A stretch of DNA of 64,000 nucleotides from Glycomyces tenuis DSM 44171. Lineage in GTDB: Bacteria; Actinomycetota; Actinomycetes; Mycobacteriales; Micromonosporaceae. Location of the stretch: NCBI RefSeq assembly GCF_000427885.1, contig NZ_ATYW01000020.1, forward strand, positions 1 through 64,000, in the 5' to 3' direction. This document shows, in pieces, positions 1 through 8,440 of the stretch. A program made the position numbers and the translations under genes. Below the pieces are notes generated by a model. It made no database searches. It was not told the origin of the DNA and saw nothing but the letters and a program-made list of their open reading frames with translations. Within the stretch, counting starts at the first letter, position 1. Each line of letters opens with the position of its first letter.

Positions 1-1001
1 TGGCACGGAAACGACCGACGATCAACGATGTCGCGGCGGCCTCGGGTGTCTCGCGCGGCACGGTCTCGCGCGTCCTCAACGAGAAGGGGAACGTCTCGCT
101 GGCGGCCGAGACGGCGGTGCGCAGGGCCGTGGCCGAGACCGGCTACGTCGTCAACCGCGCCGCCCGCAGCCTCAAGACCAACCGCACCGGCTCGATCGTC
201 ATGGTCCTGTCCGAACCGCAGGAGCGGCTGTTCGAGGACCCGAACTTCAGCGTGCTCATGCGCGTGGCCACGAACCAACTGGCCGAGCGCGACATGTCGC
301 TGGTGCTCATGGTCGCCGGCGACGACGGCGGCCGCGACCGCGTGGCCCGCTACCTGCGCGGCGGCCACGCCGACGGCGCCCTGCTCATCTCGACTCACTC
401 CGGCGACCCGCTCCTGGAGGCCATCGAGCGCTCGGACGTGCCCGCCGTCGCCTGCGGCGCCGTGCTGGGCCGCGAATCGGTCATCCCCTACGCCGCGGCC
501 GACGACCGCGGCGGCGCCCGCGCCATGACCGAATACCTGGTGGCGCGGGGGCGCCGCAGGATCGGCATGATCACCGGCCCGCTCGACACGCCCGGCGGCT
601 CGCTCCGCCTCGAAGGCTTCACCAGCGTCCTGGGCCGCAGGGCCACCAAGCAGATGGTCGTCCACAGCGATTACAGCCAAGCCGGCGGCGAGGCGGCCAT
701 GCGGCGGCTGCTGGAGACCGTCCCCGACCTCGACGCGGTCTTCGTCGCCTCGGACCTCATGGCCGCCGGAGCGCTCCAGGTCCTCCACACCGCGGGCCGC
801 CGGGTGCCCGACGACGTGGCCGTGGGCGGCTTCGACGACTCGGCCGTCGCCACCGCCACCAGGCCGATGCTGACGACGGTGCGCCAGCCGCTGGCGACGG
901 TCGCCGAGGAGACGGTCCGGCTCCTCACCGCCCTGCTCGACGACGAGCCGGTCGAGCCCGTCGTCCTGCCGACCGAACTGATCATCCGCGAGTCCGCCTG
1001 A
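1..1001 (+). CDS. LacI-family transcriptional repressor (first base of start codon outside window)
   Basis: The reading frame is open from the window edge. Positions 1-2 (tg) look like the last two bases of an ATG or GTG, so the protein would begin M-A-R-K-R-P. An N-terminal LacI helix-turn-helix follows at once (TINDVAAASGVSRGTVSRVL, then the NRAARSLKT hinge helix). After that comes a periplasmic-binding-protein-like sensor domain of about 270 residues ending ELIIRESA. Proteins of this family bind palindromic operators and release them on binding a sugar or nucleoside. The target is unknown. A LacI-like site (GTTATCGTTAAC) lies far away before the GH43 gene, and any link between the two is speculation. 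The following gene is a TetR unit with its own promoter. Confidence 0.93.
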   Translation, partial: ARKRPTINDVAAASGVSRGTVSRVLNEKGNVSLAAETAVRRAVAETGYVVNRAARSLKTNRTGSIVMVLSEPQERLFEDPNFSVLMRVATNQLAERDMSLVLMVAGDDGGRDRVARYLRGGHADGALLISTHSGDPLLEAIERSDVPAVACGAVLGRESVIPYAAADDRGGARAMTEYLVARGRRRIGMITGPLDTPGGSLRLEGFTSVLGRRATKQMVVHSDYSQAGGEAAMRRLLETVPDLDAVFVASDLMAAGALQVLHTAGRRVPDDVAVGGFDDSAVATATRPMLTTVRQPLATVAEETVRLLTALLDDEPVEPVVLPTELIIRESA

Positions 1002-1013
1002 GCCCGCCAATAA

Positions 1014-1045
1014 TTGCGTGATAAGCAAATTTGCGTAACACGCAA
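1014..1045. promoter_or_regulatory. Nested palindromic operator in front of TetR gene
   Basis: This is a 32-bp near-perfect dyad. The outer arms are TTGCGTG and CACGCAA, the centre is the perfect palindrome GCAAATTTGC, and 14 of 16 half-site positions are symmetric. It covers the -35 hexamer of the gene that starts at 1066, which is the usual arrangement for TetR autorepression. The site is read directly from sequence; its use by the adjacent TetR protein is inferred. Confidence 0.75.
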
Positions 1046-1059
1046 TATTGGGCTAGGCT
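1031..1059 (+). promoter_or_regulatory. Promoter of TetR gene, leaderless
   Basis: TTGCGT (1031-1036), 17-bp spacer, TAGGCT (1054-1059). The expected transcription start falls on the A of the ATG at 1066, and there is no Shine-Dalgarno sequence, so a leaderless mRNA is likely. Confidence 0.65.
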
Positions 1060-1065
1060 CGGCGC

Positions 1066-1671
1066 ATGTCCACTCGCAACGACCCCGCCCCGAGCCACCG
1101 GGAGCGCAAGAAGAACGCCACCCGCGAGCGCCTCGGCGAGGCCGCCCTGCGCCTGGCGGTGGAGCACGGACTCGAGCACGTCCGCGTCGAGCAGATCGCC
1201 GCCGCGGCCGAGGTCTCGCCGAGGACCTTCAACAACTACTTCTCGTCCAAGGAGCAGGCCATCGTCAGCCTGCTCGCGGGCCGGGCGCGGCGGTTCGCCG
1301 CCGCCGTGGCCGCCGCCGACGGGACCGCCCCGCTGTGGGAGGCGATCGCCGAGGCCGCCGCTGCGCTCGCCCCCGCCGACGACGAGGCCGAGCGGTGGCG
1401 GCCCCAGGTGCGGCTCATCCTGGACACCCCCGCCCTCGAGGCCGAGTACTTCCGCGTCACCGCCGCCGTCGAACGCGAACTGGCCCAGGAGATCACCGAC
1501 CGCACCGGTGAGACGGGCCTGTACCCGCGCCTCGCCGCCTGCGCGGCCGTCGGCGCCATCCGCGCCGCCCTGCTGCACTGGATCGACGAGCCCGACAGCC
1601 CTCCCTACACCGCGCTGCTCCGGCAGGCCATCACCCGGGTCGGCGCCGGACTGCCGGCCCCCACCGAATAG
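1066..1671 (+). CDS. TetR/AcrR-family transcriptional regulator
   Basis: A 201-residue protein with an N-terminal TetR helix-turn-helix (HVRVEQIAAAAEVSPRTFNN, then YFSSKEQA) at about residues 28-60 and an all-helical ligand-binding C-terminus with no recognisable ligand. The start is supported by a -10 hexamer 6 nt upstream. It is followed after 9 nt by an oxidoreductase gene that has a GGAG ribosome site, so the two probably form one unit that the regulator represses through the dyad at 1014-1045. The effector is unknown. Confidence 0.92.
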   Translation: MSTRNDPAPSHRERKKNATRERLGEAALRLAVEHGLEHVRVEQIAAAAEVSPRTFNNYFSSKEQAIVSLLAGRARRFAAAVAAADGTAPLWEAIAEAAAALAPADDEAERWRPQVRLILDTPALEAEYFRVTAAVERELAQEITDRTGETGLYPRLAACAAVGAIRAALLHWIDEPDSPPYTALLRQAITRVGAGLPAPTE

Positions 1672-1680
1672 GAGACCCCC

Positions 1681-2664
1681 ATGCCGCAACCGACCATGCG
1701 CACCGCACCCATGCGCGCCGTCAGGTACGACCGCTACGGACCCCCGGAAGTGCTGAACGTCCGCGAAGTGCCCCGGCCCGAACCGAAACGCGGCCAGATC
1801 CTGGTCCGGGTCCACGCCGCCGCCGTCAACGCGGTCGACGCCGCGATCAGGGCCGGCTCCCTGCGCCTGGCCACCGGCTTCCGCTTCCCCAAGGCGACCG
1901 GCGCCGACTTCGCCGGCACGGTGGCCCAGGTCGGCCCCGGCGGCGACGAGTCCCTCGTCGGCCGGGCGGTCTGGGGCGCGGTCAACCCGCTGTCCGGCCG
2001 CACTGCCGCCGAGTACATCGCCGTCGAGGACGGCCAGTGGTCCCCGGCCCCTGCGGGCCTCGACCTCGAAGGCGCCGCCGCGCTGCCGACGGTCGGGATC
2101 TCGGCGCTCCTGGCGCTCGACGCCGTCGGCGCCGGACGCGGCCGACGTCTGCTGGTCGTCGGCGCCAGCGGCGGCGTCGGCAACGCCGCCGTGCAGCTCG
2201 CCGCCGCCGCGGGCGCGAGCGTCGCGACGGTCTCGAGCAAGGCCAACCTCGACTTCTGCCGCACCTGGGGCGCCGAGGACGCCTACGCCTACGACGAGCG
2301 GGCCGACCTCGACCGCGTCCTGCGCGAGGAGCGCTTCGACGCGATCCTCGACGTCCACGGCACCGCCATCGGCGCCTACCGCAGGCGGCTGCGCCCCGGC
2401 GGGCGCATGGTGACCCTGGCGGCCAGGGCGATGCCCGCCGCCCTGGCCTCGGCCGTCCTGCCCGGCCCGCGGGTCCGGCTCGTCCAGATGCGGCCCACCG
2501 GGGCCCGCCTGAAGCGCCTCACCGGGCACGTCGAGCGCGGCGAGCTGCGGCCGGTCGTCGACCGGGTCTACCGCATGGACGAGATCGCCGAGGCCCACCG
2601 CTCGGCGGGCACCGGCCACAGCAGAGGCAAACGGGTCGTCCTCGTCGCCGAGGAGGGCGACTGA
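1681..2664 (+). CDS. NADPH:quinone-oxidoreductase-type MDR dehydrogenase
   Basis: A 327-residue medium-chain dehydrogenase/reductase without the structural or catalytic zinc cysteines, as in the quinone oxidoreductase branch. The N-terminal GroES-like fold has RYDRYGPPEVLNVREVPRPE near the start, and the Rossmann nucleotide-binding motif is VGASGGVGNAAVQLA around residue 160. It probably reduces quinones or other electrophilic enones with NADPH in the cytoplasm. GGAG at 1671-1674 supports the ATG at 1681; ATG codons at 1696 and 1711 are possible internal alternatives. Coupling to TetR suggests induction by a small electrophile or drug. Confidence 0.88.
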   Translation: MPQPTMRTAPMRAVRYDRYGPPEVLNVREVPRPEPKRGQILVRVHAAAVNAVDAAIRAGSLRLATGFRFPKATGADFAGTVAQVGPGGDESLVGRAVWGAVNPLSGRTAAEYIAVEDGQWSPAPAGLDLEGAAALPTVGISALLALDAVGAGRGRRLLVVGASGGVGNAAVQLAAAAGASVATVSSKANLDFCRTWGAEDAYAYDERADLDRVLREERFDAILDVHGTAIGAYRRRLRPGGRMVTLAARAMPAALASAVLPGPRVRLVQMRPTGARLKRLTGHVERGELRPVVDRVYRMDEIAEAHRSAGTGHSRGKRVVLVAEEGD

Positions 2665-2729
2665 GCCGGACGGACCGCTCGGCGATCCGCCCGAACTCGC
2701 TTGCGCGGCCCCGCTCCGGAGGCGAAGCT

Positions 2730-3284
2730 GTGGTCATGCGAACGGTGATGCGACTGGACGACGGGACCGTCTCCCTGACCCCGCTGGGGCCGGACGACCT
2801 CGAGGCCCACCTCGCCGGCGAGGACGAGGAGCTGGTCCGCTGGCTCTCGGGCGGACCGGCCGACCGCGACGGGCTCCTCGACTACCTGCGCGCCTGCGAG
2901 CGGATGTGGATCGAGGGCGGGCCGATGCACAATTTCGGCGTCCGCTGCGGCCCCGAGGCGGTCCTGGCCGGGACCATGGACGTCCAGTTCGACCAGCCGT
3001 ACCTGCCGCCCGGGGAGGTCAACCTCTCCTACGGGCTCTACCCCGCCTGGCGCGGCCGCGGCGTCGCCACGCGCGCGGTCGTCCTCGCCTGCGACTACGC
3101 CACCGCGCTCGGCGCCGAGGCCGCCGTCATCCGCTGCGAGGCGGCCAACCGACGCTCCGCCGCCGTGGCCGAGCGCGCCGGCTTCGAGCCGCTCGAGCCG
3201 CGCCTGGCCGAGGACGGCGACCTCCTCGACTGGTACCGCCGAGCCTTGATTCACCAAGACAGAACACCTAGCGCATGGACGTGA
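2730..3284 (+). CDS. GNAT-family N-acetyltransferase
   Basis: About 184 residues with the RimJ/RimL-like GNAT core: a beta strand then LYPAWRGRGVATRAVVLAC, the acetyl-CoA pyrophosphate loop (R-G-R-G-V-A), and ANRRSAAVAERAGFEPL for the second half of the fold. The substrate is unknown. The GTG at 2730 lies 7 nt after GGAGG (2718-2722); the ATG at 2736 is the alternative start and is 13 nt away. The 3' end overlaps the convergent sulfotransferase gene by 17 nt. Confidence 0.85.
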   Translation: MVMRTVMRLDDGTVSLTPLGPDDLEAHLAGEDEELVRWLSGGPADRDGLLDYLRACERMWIEGGPMHNFGVRCGPEAVLAGTMDVQFDQPYLPPGEVNLSYGLYPAWRGRGVATRAVVLACDYATALGAEAAVIRCEAANRRSAAVAERAGFEPLEPRLAEDGDLLDWYRRALIHQDRTPSAWT

Positions 3285-4470
3285 CCATGCGCCCGTAGTC
3301 GCCGAAGGCCCGCTCCACCGCCTCCGCGTCCAGCCCGTACCGGGCGAGCGTGTACTCGTGGTTCCGCCGCATCCCCGGCCGCGCGAGCACCGACTCGAGG
3401 TTGCCCTCCTCTTTGAACGTCCACTCCAGACCGAGCTGTTCGAAGATCTTCGGGAGCTGGCCGTAGGGGTCGGCCGTCAGCTGGTGGTAGGAGACGTCGA
3501 CCATCCGCTCCGGCGGGATCCGCAGCCGCTGCTCGCGACCCTGGTCGACCATCCACGGGAGGGCGTCGATCCAGTCCGCGCCGATGTCGAAGGGGTCGTA
3601 GACGCGGTTGCACATCGCCGTCCCGGTCTCCACCAGCGAGCACCACGAGCCCATGACGGTCTGCGGGTCGCGGTGCGTCCACATGATCGTCGCGTCCGGG
3701 AAGACCTTCATCAGGGCGTCCAGGTTGTACATGTGGAACGGCGACTTCAGCACCCAGCGCCGGGGCCGGTCGCCGTACTGGAGCACCTGGAGGAACTCCT
3801 TGAGGTAGGCGTAGTCCGGCGCGAAGTCGCGCTCGGCGAGCCACTCGCGGTAGCCGGTCAGGCGGAAGCGGGTCAGCCAGTGCAGGCCGTGGGGGAGGGC
3901 CAGCACGCACTCCTCCGGCGTGTCGGCGCTGTTGGGGTGGATCGTCTGCCACACCGGCGCGATGTACTTCACCGCGGAGGAGACCTGCTGGGCCTGCCTG
4001 CGGCGCCTGTCGCGCAGCCGGGGGTCGGCGTCGGCCCGGTCGGTGGCGCGGAACTCCCACATCAGCGGCGCCCGGTTCCCCTCCGGCGCGGCGATGACCT
4101 TGTGCGCCAGCGTGGTCGCGGTCCGCGGCAGGCCCACCACCACGATCGGCCGGTCGATCGGCTCCTCGGCGATCCGGGGCGCCTCGGCGAGGCGGGCGCG
4201 GATCCGCAGCCGGTTCTCGAGGCGCATCTGGATCTCCGCGGTCGTGGCCGCCCATCCCAGATACGAGAGGGTGGGGATCTCGGCGAAGCGGCGCAGCAGG
4301 CCGCGGAAGTCCTCGGCGAACGCGTCGCCGCGTTCCGCGTCGGCTCCGGCGGCCCGCTCGGCCCTGGCGAGCAGCCGGTCGAAGGTCCGGTCGGGCTCGC
4401 GTACGGCCCGCGCGAGCGCGGGCGACATCATGGCGTTGACGGGCCGGACCCAACGGGCGATACGGCGCAT
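3268..4470 (-). CDS. PAPS-dependent sulfotransferase family protein
   Basis: A 400-residue protein. PIVVVGLPRTATT (about residues 108-120) is the 5'-phosphosulfate-binding loop, and WVLKSPFHMYNLDALMKVFP followed by WTHRDP supplies the 3'-phosphate-binding region, both typical of the Sulfotransfer_3 group common in actinomycetes. The reaction would be transfer of sulfate from PAPS to a hydroxyl on a lipid or small molecule; the acceptor is unknown. The start at 4470 is preceded by AGGAGAGGA at a 6-nt spacing. The frame stays open 16 codons further upstream without a better ribosome site. It is convergent with the GNAT gene. Confidence 0.87.
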   Translation of the reverse strand: MRRIARWVRPVNAMMSPALARAVREPDRTFDRLLARAERAAGADAERGDAFAEDFRGLLRRFAEIPTLSYLGWAATTAEIQMRLENRLRIRARLAEAPRIAEEPIDRPIVVVGLPRTATTLAHKVIAAPEGNRAPLMWEFRATDRADADPRLRDRRRRQAQQVSSAVKYIAPVWQTIHPNSADTPEECVLALPHGLHWLTRFRLTGYREWLAERDFAPDYAYLKEFLQVLQYGDRPRRWVLKSPFHMYNLDALMKVFPDATIMWTHRDPQTVMGSWCSLVETGTAMCNRVYDPFDIGADWIDALPWMVDQGREQRLRIPPERMVDVSYHQLTADPYGQLPKIFEQLGLEWTFKEEGNLESVLARPGMRRNHEYTLARYGLDAEAVERAFGDYGRMVTSMR

Positions 4471-4598
4471 GGCGCGTCCTCTCCTGGGGCGTTGGAGTAA
4501 ACGCGCCCAGTCTCGCACACGGCGCGAACCGGCCGTGCCGCCTCGTCCGCCCCTCGGGCCGGCTTCGCGGGTTCGATCCGTCGCACGGCCGTGAAACC

Positions 4599-5273
4599 AT
4601 GGGCGCCATGGAATACGAAGCGATCAAACAAGACCTGCGGCAGGCCTACGATGCGAAGGCCGAAGTGCGCGAGCGCAAGGAGGACGCGCCGTGGAAGCGG
4701 GACGAGCGGGCCCGCTTCGCCGCCCACCTGCGCGAGGCCGGGTCGTCGGTCCTGCTGGAGATCGGGGCCGGCCACGGCGTGAGCGGCCGGTACTTCGCCG
4801 ACGAGGGCTTCGCGGTCACCTGCGTCGACCTCTCGCCGGAGATGATCGGCTACTGCCGCGCCAAGGGGCTCACCGCCGAGGTCATGGACTTCAACGCCCT
4901 CGACTTCGCGGACGGCTCCTTCGACGCCGTGTTCGGCATGAACACCCTCCTGCACGTCCCGCGCGCCGAACTCGAGGCCATACTGCGCGAAGTGAAGCGG
5001 GTCCTCGCGCCCGGCAGCCTGTTCTACTGGGGACAGTACGGCGGCCGGGACTCCGAGGGCGTCTGGTCCGGCGACCACTACGAACCGAAGCGGTTCTTCT
5101 CGTTCATGACCGTCGAGCGGATCACCGACCTCGCCGCCGAGCACTTCGAGCTGCTCGACCTCGTCGTCCTCGAAGCGGACTACACCGGTTTCGAGTACCA
5201 CGGCCTCGTCCTGCGGCGGAACCGGACCGATCCTGCCGGAACGGAGGAGGAGGCGGGGCTCGCCCGGCGTTAG
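4599..5273 (+). CDS. Class I SAM-dependent methyltransferase
   Basis: A 224-residue Methyltransf_11-type protein. LLEIGAGHGVSG (about 52-63) is the glycine-rich SAM loop, CVDLSPEMIGYCRAKG carries the acidic ribose-binding position, and FDAVFGMNTLLHVPR is the motif II/III region. It probably methylates a small molecule in the cytoplasm. There is no convincing Shine-Dalgarno sequence. ATG codons at 4599 and 4608 are both plausible starts. It is transcribed away from the sulfotransferase gene across a 128-nt gap. Confidence 0.85.
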   Translation: MGAMEYEAIKQDLRQAYDAKAEVRERKEDAPWKRDERARFAAHLREAGSSVLLEIGAGHGVSGRYFADEGFAVTCVDLSPEMIGYCRAKGLTAEVMDFNALDFADGSFDAVFGMNTLLHVPRAELEAILREVKRVLAPGSLFYWGQYGGRDSEGVWSGDHYEPKRFFSFMTVERITDLAAEHFELLDLVVLEADYTGFEYHGLVLRRNRTDPAGTEEEAGLARR

Positions 5274-5346
5274 ACTTTCCGGCAACCGGGCGGCAGCGCC
5301 CCCGTCGCCGCCCTGGCACCCGCTCGCCTGAAATCGAGGAAGAGTG

Positions 5347-5883
5347 ATGTCGGCAGTGCAACGCCAGATAGCCGAGTTGATCGCGACCGGCAACGACGGC
5401 CGCATGTACGCGACCGAGCCCGAGAAGCTCCGGCGGCTCGTCGAGTTCGAACTGGCGCGGGAGGCCGGGCTGGCCCAGCCCGAGCTGCGCCAGGTCGGCG
5501 TCGGCCTGATCGCGCTCGGCGACCATCGGAACGCCCAGAAGGTCCTGGGACGAGCCCTGTCCGGGGCCGCGACGCCCCGCCAGACCGTGGCGACGCTGAT
5601 CAACCTCGGCGACGCCCACCGCTACGGCGGCGACCTGGCCGGCGCCGAGCCCAACTACACGCGCGCCATCGAGACCGCCAAGTCCTCGTGCCCCGAAGTG
5701 CTCCACTTCGCCATGCAGCACTACGGCAAGCACCTCATCGACGCCCGCAAGCCCAAGCTCGCGGCCGAGGTGCTCCAAGAGGTCCTGAAGACCCGCAGGA
5801 AGATCGGCGACCAGGCCCTGATCGCCTCGACCCGGGAGGCGCTGAACCTCGCCAGAGCGGCGGTGGGCCGGCGGACCGTCTGA
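5347..5883 (+). CDS. TPR-type conserved protein
   Basis: 178 residues, entirely helical. TLINLGDAHRYGGDLAGAEP followed by NYTRAIETAK is a recognisable tetratricopeptide repeat, with weaker repeats on both sides (QVGVGLIALGDHRNAQKVLG; AAEVLQEVLKTRRKIGD). No enzymatic motif is visible, so a scaffold or binding role is likely. Start: ATG at 5347, 6 nt after GAGGA (5336-5340); a GTG at 5344 directly precedes it. It lies in the same direction as the methyltransferase and the Nudix gene. Confidence 0.75.
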   Translation: MSAVQRQIAELIATGNDGRMYATEPEKLRRLVEFELAREAGLAQPELRQVGVGLIALGDHRNAQKVLGRALSGAATPRQTVATLINLGDAHRYGGDLAGAEPNYTRAIETAKSSCPEVLHFAMQHYGKHLIDARKPKLAAEVLQEVLKTRRKIGDQALIASTREALNLARAAVGRRTV

Positions 5884-5889
5884 AGACGC

Positions 5890-5917
5890 ACCGGCGGGCG
5901 CCCTCCGGACCGCCGGT
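5890..5917 (+). terminator. Hairpin after TPR gene
   Basis: ACCGGCGG and CCGCCGGT form an 8-bp stem around a 12-nt loop, 6 nt after the TPR stop codon. There is no U-tract, as usual in high-GC actinobacteria, so termination strength is uncertain. Confidence 0.45.
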
Positions 5918-5949
5918 ACCCTCGGAGACCCGACGACCGAGGGAGAGCG

Positions 5950-7092
5950 ATGGCGGACGAGAGCGCGGCGGTGGGCCTGGCCAGGCTGGCGGGCATGCTG
6001 CGGGCCGAGGCGACGAACGGCCTGTTCTGGGGCGGCGACGAGGACGAGCTGGCGCGGCTGCGCCAGCTGCGCCGCAGCGCGGCGGCCCTGATGGCCGAGG
6101 TCGACCACCGGCCGAAGGAGGTCATCGAGGCGTTCTTCGACGCCGACGTGCATCTGCGCAGCCCCATGCCGGGCACGGAGTTCCGGATCCGCTGCGCCGA
6201 CGGCGAACTGCTGGTCCAGCGCCGCCGCCTGACCCGCGAGGGCGAGTCCCTCGGCACCCGCCTGGCCGAGCTCGCCGCGGCCCTGGAGACCGAGGCGCCC
6301 GCCGAGGCCTCCGGCATCGCCGACACCGACCTGGCCGGGCTGCCGTGCCCGCACACCTTCCTCCTCGTCTACGAGGCGGCCACGCCGCTCACCGCAGCCG
6401 AGGCCGGCCGCCGCCTCGCGCCGGGCGACGCCGACCTGGACGGCCCTGTGGAGGCCCTCGCGCCCGCCGCGAGCGCCGTCGTGCGCGAGCGGCCCCCGCT
6501 GCCGGTCTCGCCCGCCGTGAACGAGATCCTGAACGAGGTCGCCCGCACCGGCAAGGAGGGCATCGCCGCCGCGAAGACCGTCTACGAGCTCGAACGCCAC
6601 GAACGCGTCGTGGCCCTGTGCGGCGACACCGTCCGGACCGATCTCGCCTACGCCCGCATCGACTGCGGCGACCTCGCCTCCGAGTGCCTCTCGACCGGTA
6701 CGGACGCCGCGGTCTTCGACGACCGGGACCGCCTGCTGCTGATCCGCCGCACCGACACCGGCCAGTGGGCCATGCCGGGCGGCGGTTCCGAGGTCGGCGA
6801 GACCGTCGCAACGGCGGCCGTGCGCGAGGCCTTCGAGGAGACCGGCCTGGACGTCACCGTCACCGGACTGATCTCGGCCGTCGACAAGCGCGACGTCCGC
6901 GTCGCCGACTCACGGTTCCCCTTGATCGTGGCCTTCACGGCCCGGATGAACGACCCCGAGCAGCCCCTCCGCCTCGCCGAGCTGGAGGCCTCCGAGGCCC
7001 GCTGGATCACCCGCGACGAGGTCGGGGGCATCGACTTCTTCAAAGGCCACGAGCACCGCGTCCCGGCCGCCTTCGCCGCGCACCACCGCTGA
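5950..7092 (+). CDS. Nudix hydrolase with long N-terminal region
   Basis: 380 residues. The last ~150 form a Nudix domain whose box GGGSEVGETVATAAVREAFE-ETG (about residues 277-299) matches Gx5Ex7REUxEExGU in full, so it should hydrolyse a nucleoside diphosphate linked to another group. Residues ~205-240 (VNEILNEVARTGKEGIAAAK) resemble the helical Nudix N-terminal extension that often precedes such domains. The first ~190 residues are specific to this protein and I do not recognise them. The start is supported by GAGGGAGA just upstream of the ATG. The substrate cannot be told from the sequence. Confidence 0.85.
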   Translation: MADESAAVGLARLAGMLRAEATNGLFWGGDEDELARLRQLRRSAAALMAEVDHRPKEVIEAFFDADVHLRSPMPGTEFRIRCADGELLVQRRRLTREGESLGTRLAELAAALETEAPAEASGIADTDLAGLPCPHTFLLVYEAATPLTAAEAGRRLAPGDADLDGPVEALAPAASAVVRERPPLPVSPAVNEILNEVARTGKEGIAAAKTVYELERHERVVALCGDTVRTDLAYARIDCGDLASECLSTGTDAAVFDDRDRLLLIRRTDTGQWAMPGGGSEVGETVATAAVREAFEETGLDVTVTGLISAVDKRDVRVADSRFPLIVAFTARMNDPEQPLRLAELEASEARWITRDEVGGIDFFKGHEHRVPAAFAAHHR

Positions 7093-7101
7093 GGGGCGGC
7101 G

Positions 7102-7722
7102 CTACTCGGCGGCCGCGACCGGTTGGCGCAGGACCGTCCGCAGCTTCGCGGCCTCGGTCTTGCGCGGGTCGCTCAGATAGACCTCGTGGTGGTGGCCGTT
7201 GAACCCGAGGCGGTTGTCCGGCATGTAGCGCTCGTGGAGCTCGGCCAGGAGCGGGCCCTCGTCATCGTAGGAGCCCACGTGCAGCGCCTGCGCGCACCGG
7301 CCCTCGCGGAGGATCTCGAACCGCACCCGCTCGACGGCGGGCAGCCGCTTCTTCGCCAGCGCGGCGGCCTTCGCCTCCTCGATCGCCTCGGCGCCCACCC
7401 ACTCGGGCTGGCAGATCATCATCGTCCACTGCCACGACTGCTTGGCGCGGGCGGTGAAGTCCTCGGGCGTGTCCGACCACCAGAGCCCCTCGAGCGGCCC
7501 CACGACGAAATCCCCGCCCTCGCCGCGCTTGGAGGCGAACTTGATCGTGTACGCGACGCCGTAGAGCGCCTCGACGGCGTGCCTGTAGGCCTCGGCGGTG
7601 TTCGGGTCGCCCCGTCCGTCGACCGCGATGAACCGCTGTTCCGGCACGTCCACCAGGTTCCAGTCGGTGTTCTTCGGGGCGTAGAGCGTCTTGAGATCGC
7701 GTTTGAGGTCGTAGGCGGCCAT
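7102..7722 (-). CDS. GyrI-like small-molecule-binding domain protein
   Basis: 206 residues (MAAYDLKRDL...). It has the two-repeat SOUL/GyrI-like pattern seen in stand-alone AraC effector domains: FIAVDGRGDPNTAEAYRHAV in the first half and RCAQALHVGSYDDEGPLLAE with HHHEVYLSD in the second. Such proteins bind hydrophobic cations or drugs. The start at 7722 has GGAGA just before it; the frame extends 16 codons upstream with a weaker site. It is divergent from the TetR gene at 7835, so both may share the regulatory region around 7800-7833. Confidence 0.8.
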   Translation of the reverse strand: MAAYDLKRDLKTLYAPKNTDWNLVDVPEQRFIAVDGRGDPNTAEAYRHAVEALYGVAYTIKFASKRGEGGDFVVGPLEGLWWSDTPEDFTARAKQSWQWTMMICQPEWVGAEAIEEAKAAALAKKRLPAVERVRFEILREGRCAQALHVGSYDDEGPLLAELHERYMPDNRLGFNGHHHEVYLSDPRKTEAAKLRTVLRQPVAAAE

Positions 7723-7799
7723 GCCGTCTCCCATGTCCGTCGGAAATGAACCGGGCCACCGTACCCGCACGCTGCGACATCCCGGAGGCCCGCGTGCAC

Positions 7800-7828
7800 T
7801 TGACAGACTGACAGAATAAATTTATAAT
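7800..7828 (+). promoter_or_regulatory. Consensus promoter of second TetR gene, leaderless
   Basis: TTGACA (7800-7805), exactly 17 bp, TATAAT (7823-7828): a perfect match to the vegetative sigma-factor consensus. The predicted start is the ATG at 7835 itself, with no room for a Shine-Dalgarno sequence. Confidence 0.85.
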
Positions 7829-7833
7829 GTCAG
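7808..7833. promoter_or_regulatory. Palindromic operator over the TetR promoter
   Basis: CTGACA and TGTCAG arms flank an A/T-rich centre. 11 of 13 half-site positions are symmetric over 26 bp. The site covers the spacer and -10, so binding would block initiation. It is presumably the autorepression site of the TetR protein encoded at 7835. Confidence 0.7.
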
Positions 7834-7834
7834 T

Positions 7835-8413
7835 ATGTCGAGCAGATCAGCGGACACCAGGGACGCCATCGTGGCCGCCGCCATACCGGTCTTCGGCCGC
7901 TACGGCTACAGGAAGACCACCATGGACCTCATCGCCCAGGCCGCCGGCGTCTCACGGCCGGCGGTCTACCAGTACTTCGACGGCAAGACCGCGGTCTACC
8001 GCGCCGTCGCCGCCAGCGTCGGCGCCCAGCTCGCCCGATCGGCCGAGGCCGCCGCCGCGACCGGGGCGAGCACCGCCGAGCGGCTCCGAGGCGCGCTCGC
8101 GGTCAAGCTCGACTTCGCCGCGAGCGCCGTCGAGGCCGACCACCGCAACGAACTGGCCCTGGAGGCCGGCTCGATCGCCGCCGACGTCATGGCCGAGAGC
8201 GAGGCCCGCTACGCCGCCGTCGTCGAGGCGGTGCTCGCCTCGGCCGACGACCTCGACCTCCTCGACGACGCGCTCCCGGCCGCCGACGCGGCCGAGCTGC
8301 TCATCGACGCCATGACCGGCATCGCCCGGTCCCAGGCCACGCGCGAGCAGATGCACGAGCGACTGCGCCAGCTGGTCGCCCTCGCCGTCCGCGGCCTCTC
8401 CACGGGCCGCTGA
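7835..8413 (+). CDS. TetR/AcrR-family transcriptional regulator
   Basis: 192 residues. The N-terminal TetR domain (TRDAIVAAAIPVFGRYGYRK then TTMDLIAQAAGVSRPAVYQYF) occupies residues ~8-55, followed by a helical effector-binding region. A consensus promoter ends 6 nt before the ATG and a dyad overlaps it, indicating tight self-repression. A small membrane protein gene follows after 27 nt in the same direction and is likely to be co-regulated. The ligand is unknown. Confidence 0.92.
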   Translation: MSSRSADTRDAIVAAAIPVFGRYGYRKTTMDLIAQAAGVSRPAVYQYFDGKTAVYRAVAASVGAQLARSAEAAAATGASTAERLRGALAVKLDFAASAVEADHRNELALEAGSIAADVMAESEARYAAVVEAVLASADDLDLLDDALPAADAAELLIDAMTGIARSQATREQMHERLRQLVALAVRGLSTGR

Positions 8414-8440
8414 CCCCAACCACTACGCAACGGAGACGAC

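Noticed and set aside
5880-7202. 504-codon plus-strand Arg/Pro-rich ORF over the Nudix gene
   Set aside because: A shadow frame: extreme Arg/Pro/Gly content and no domain, while the Nudix box is perfect in the other frame.
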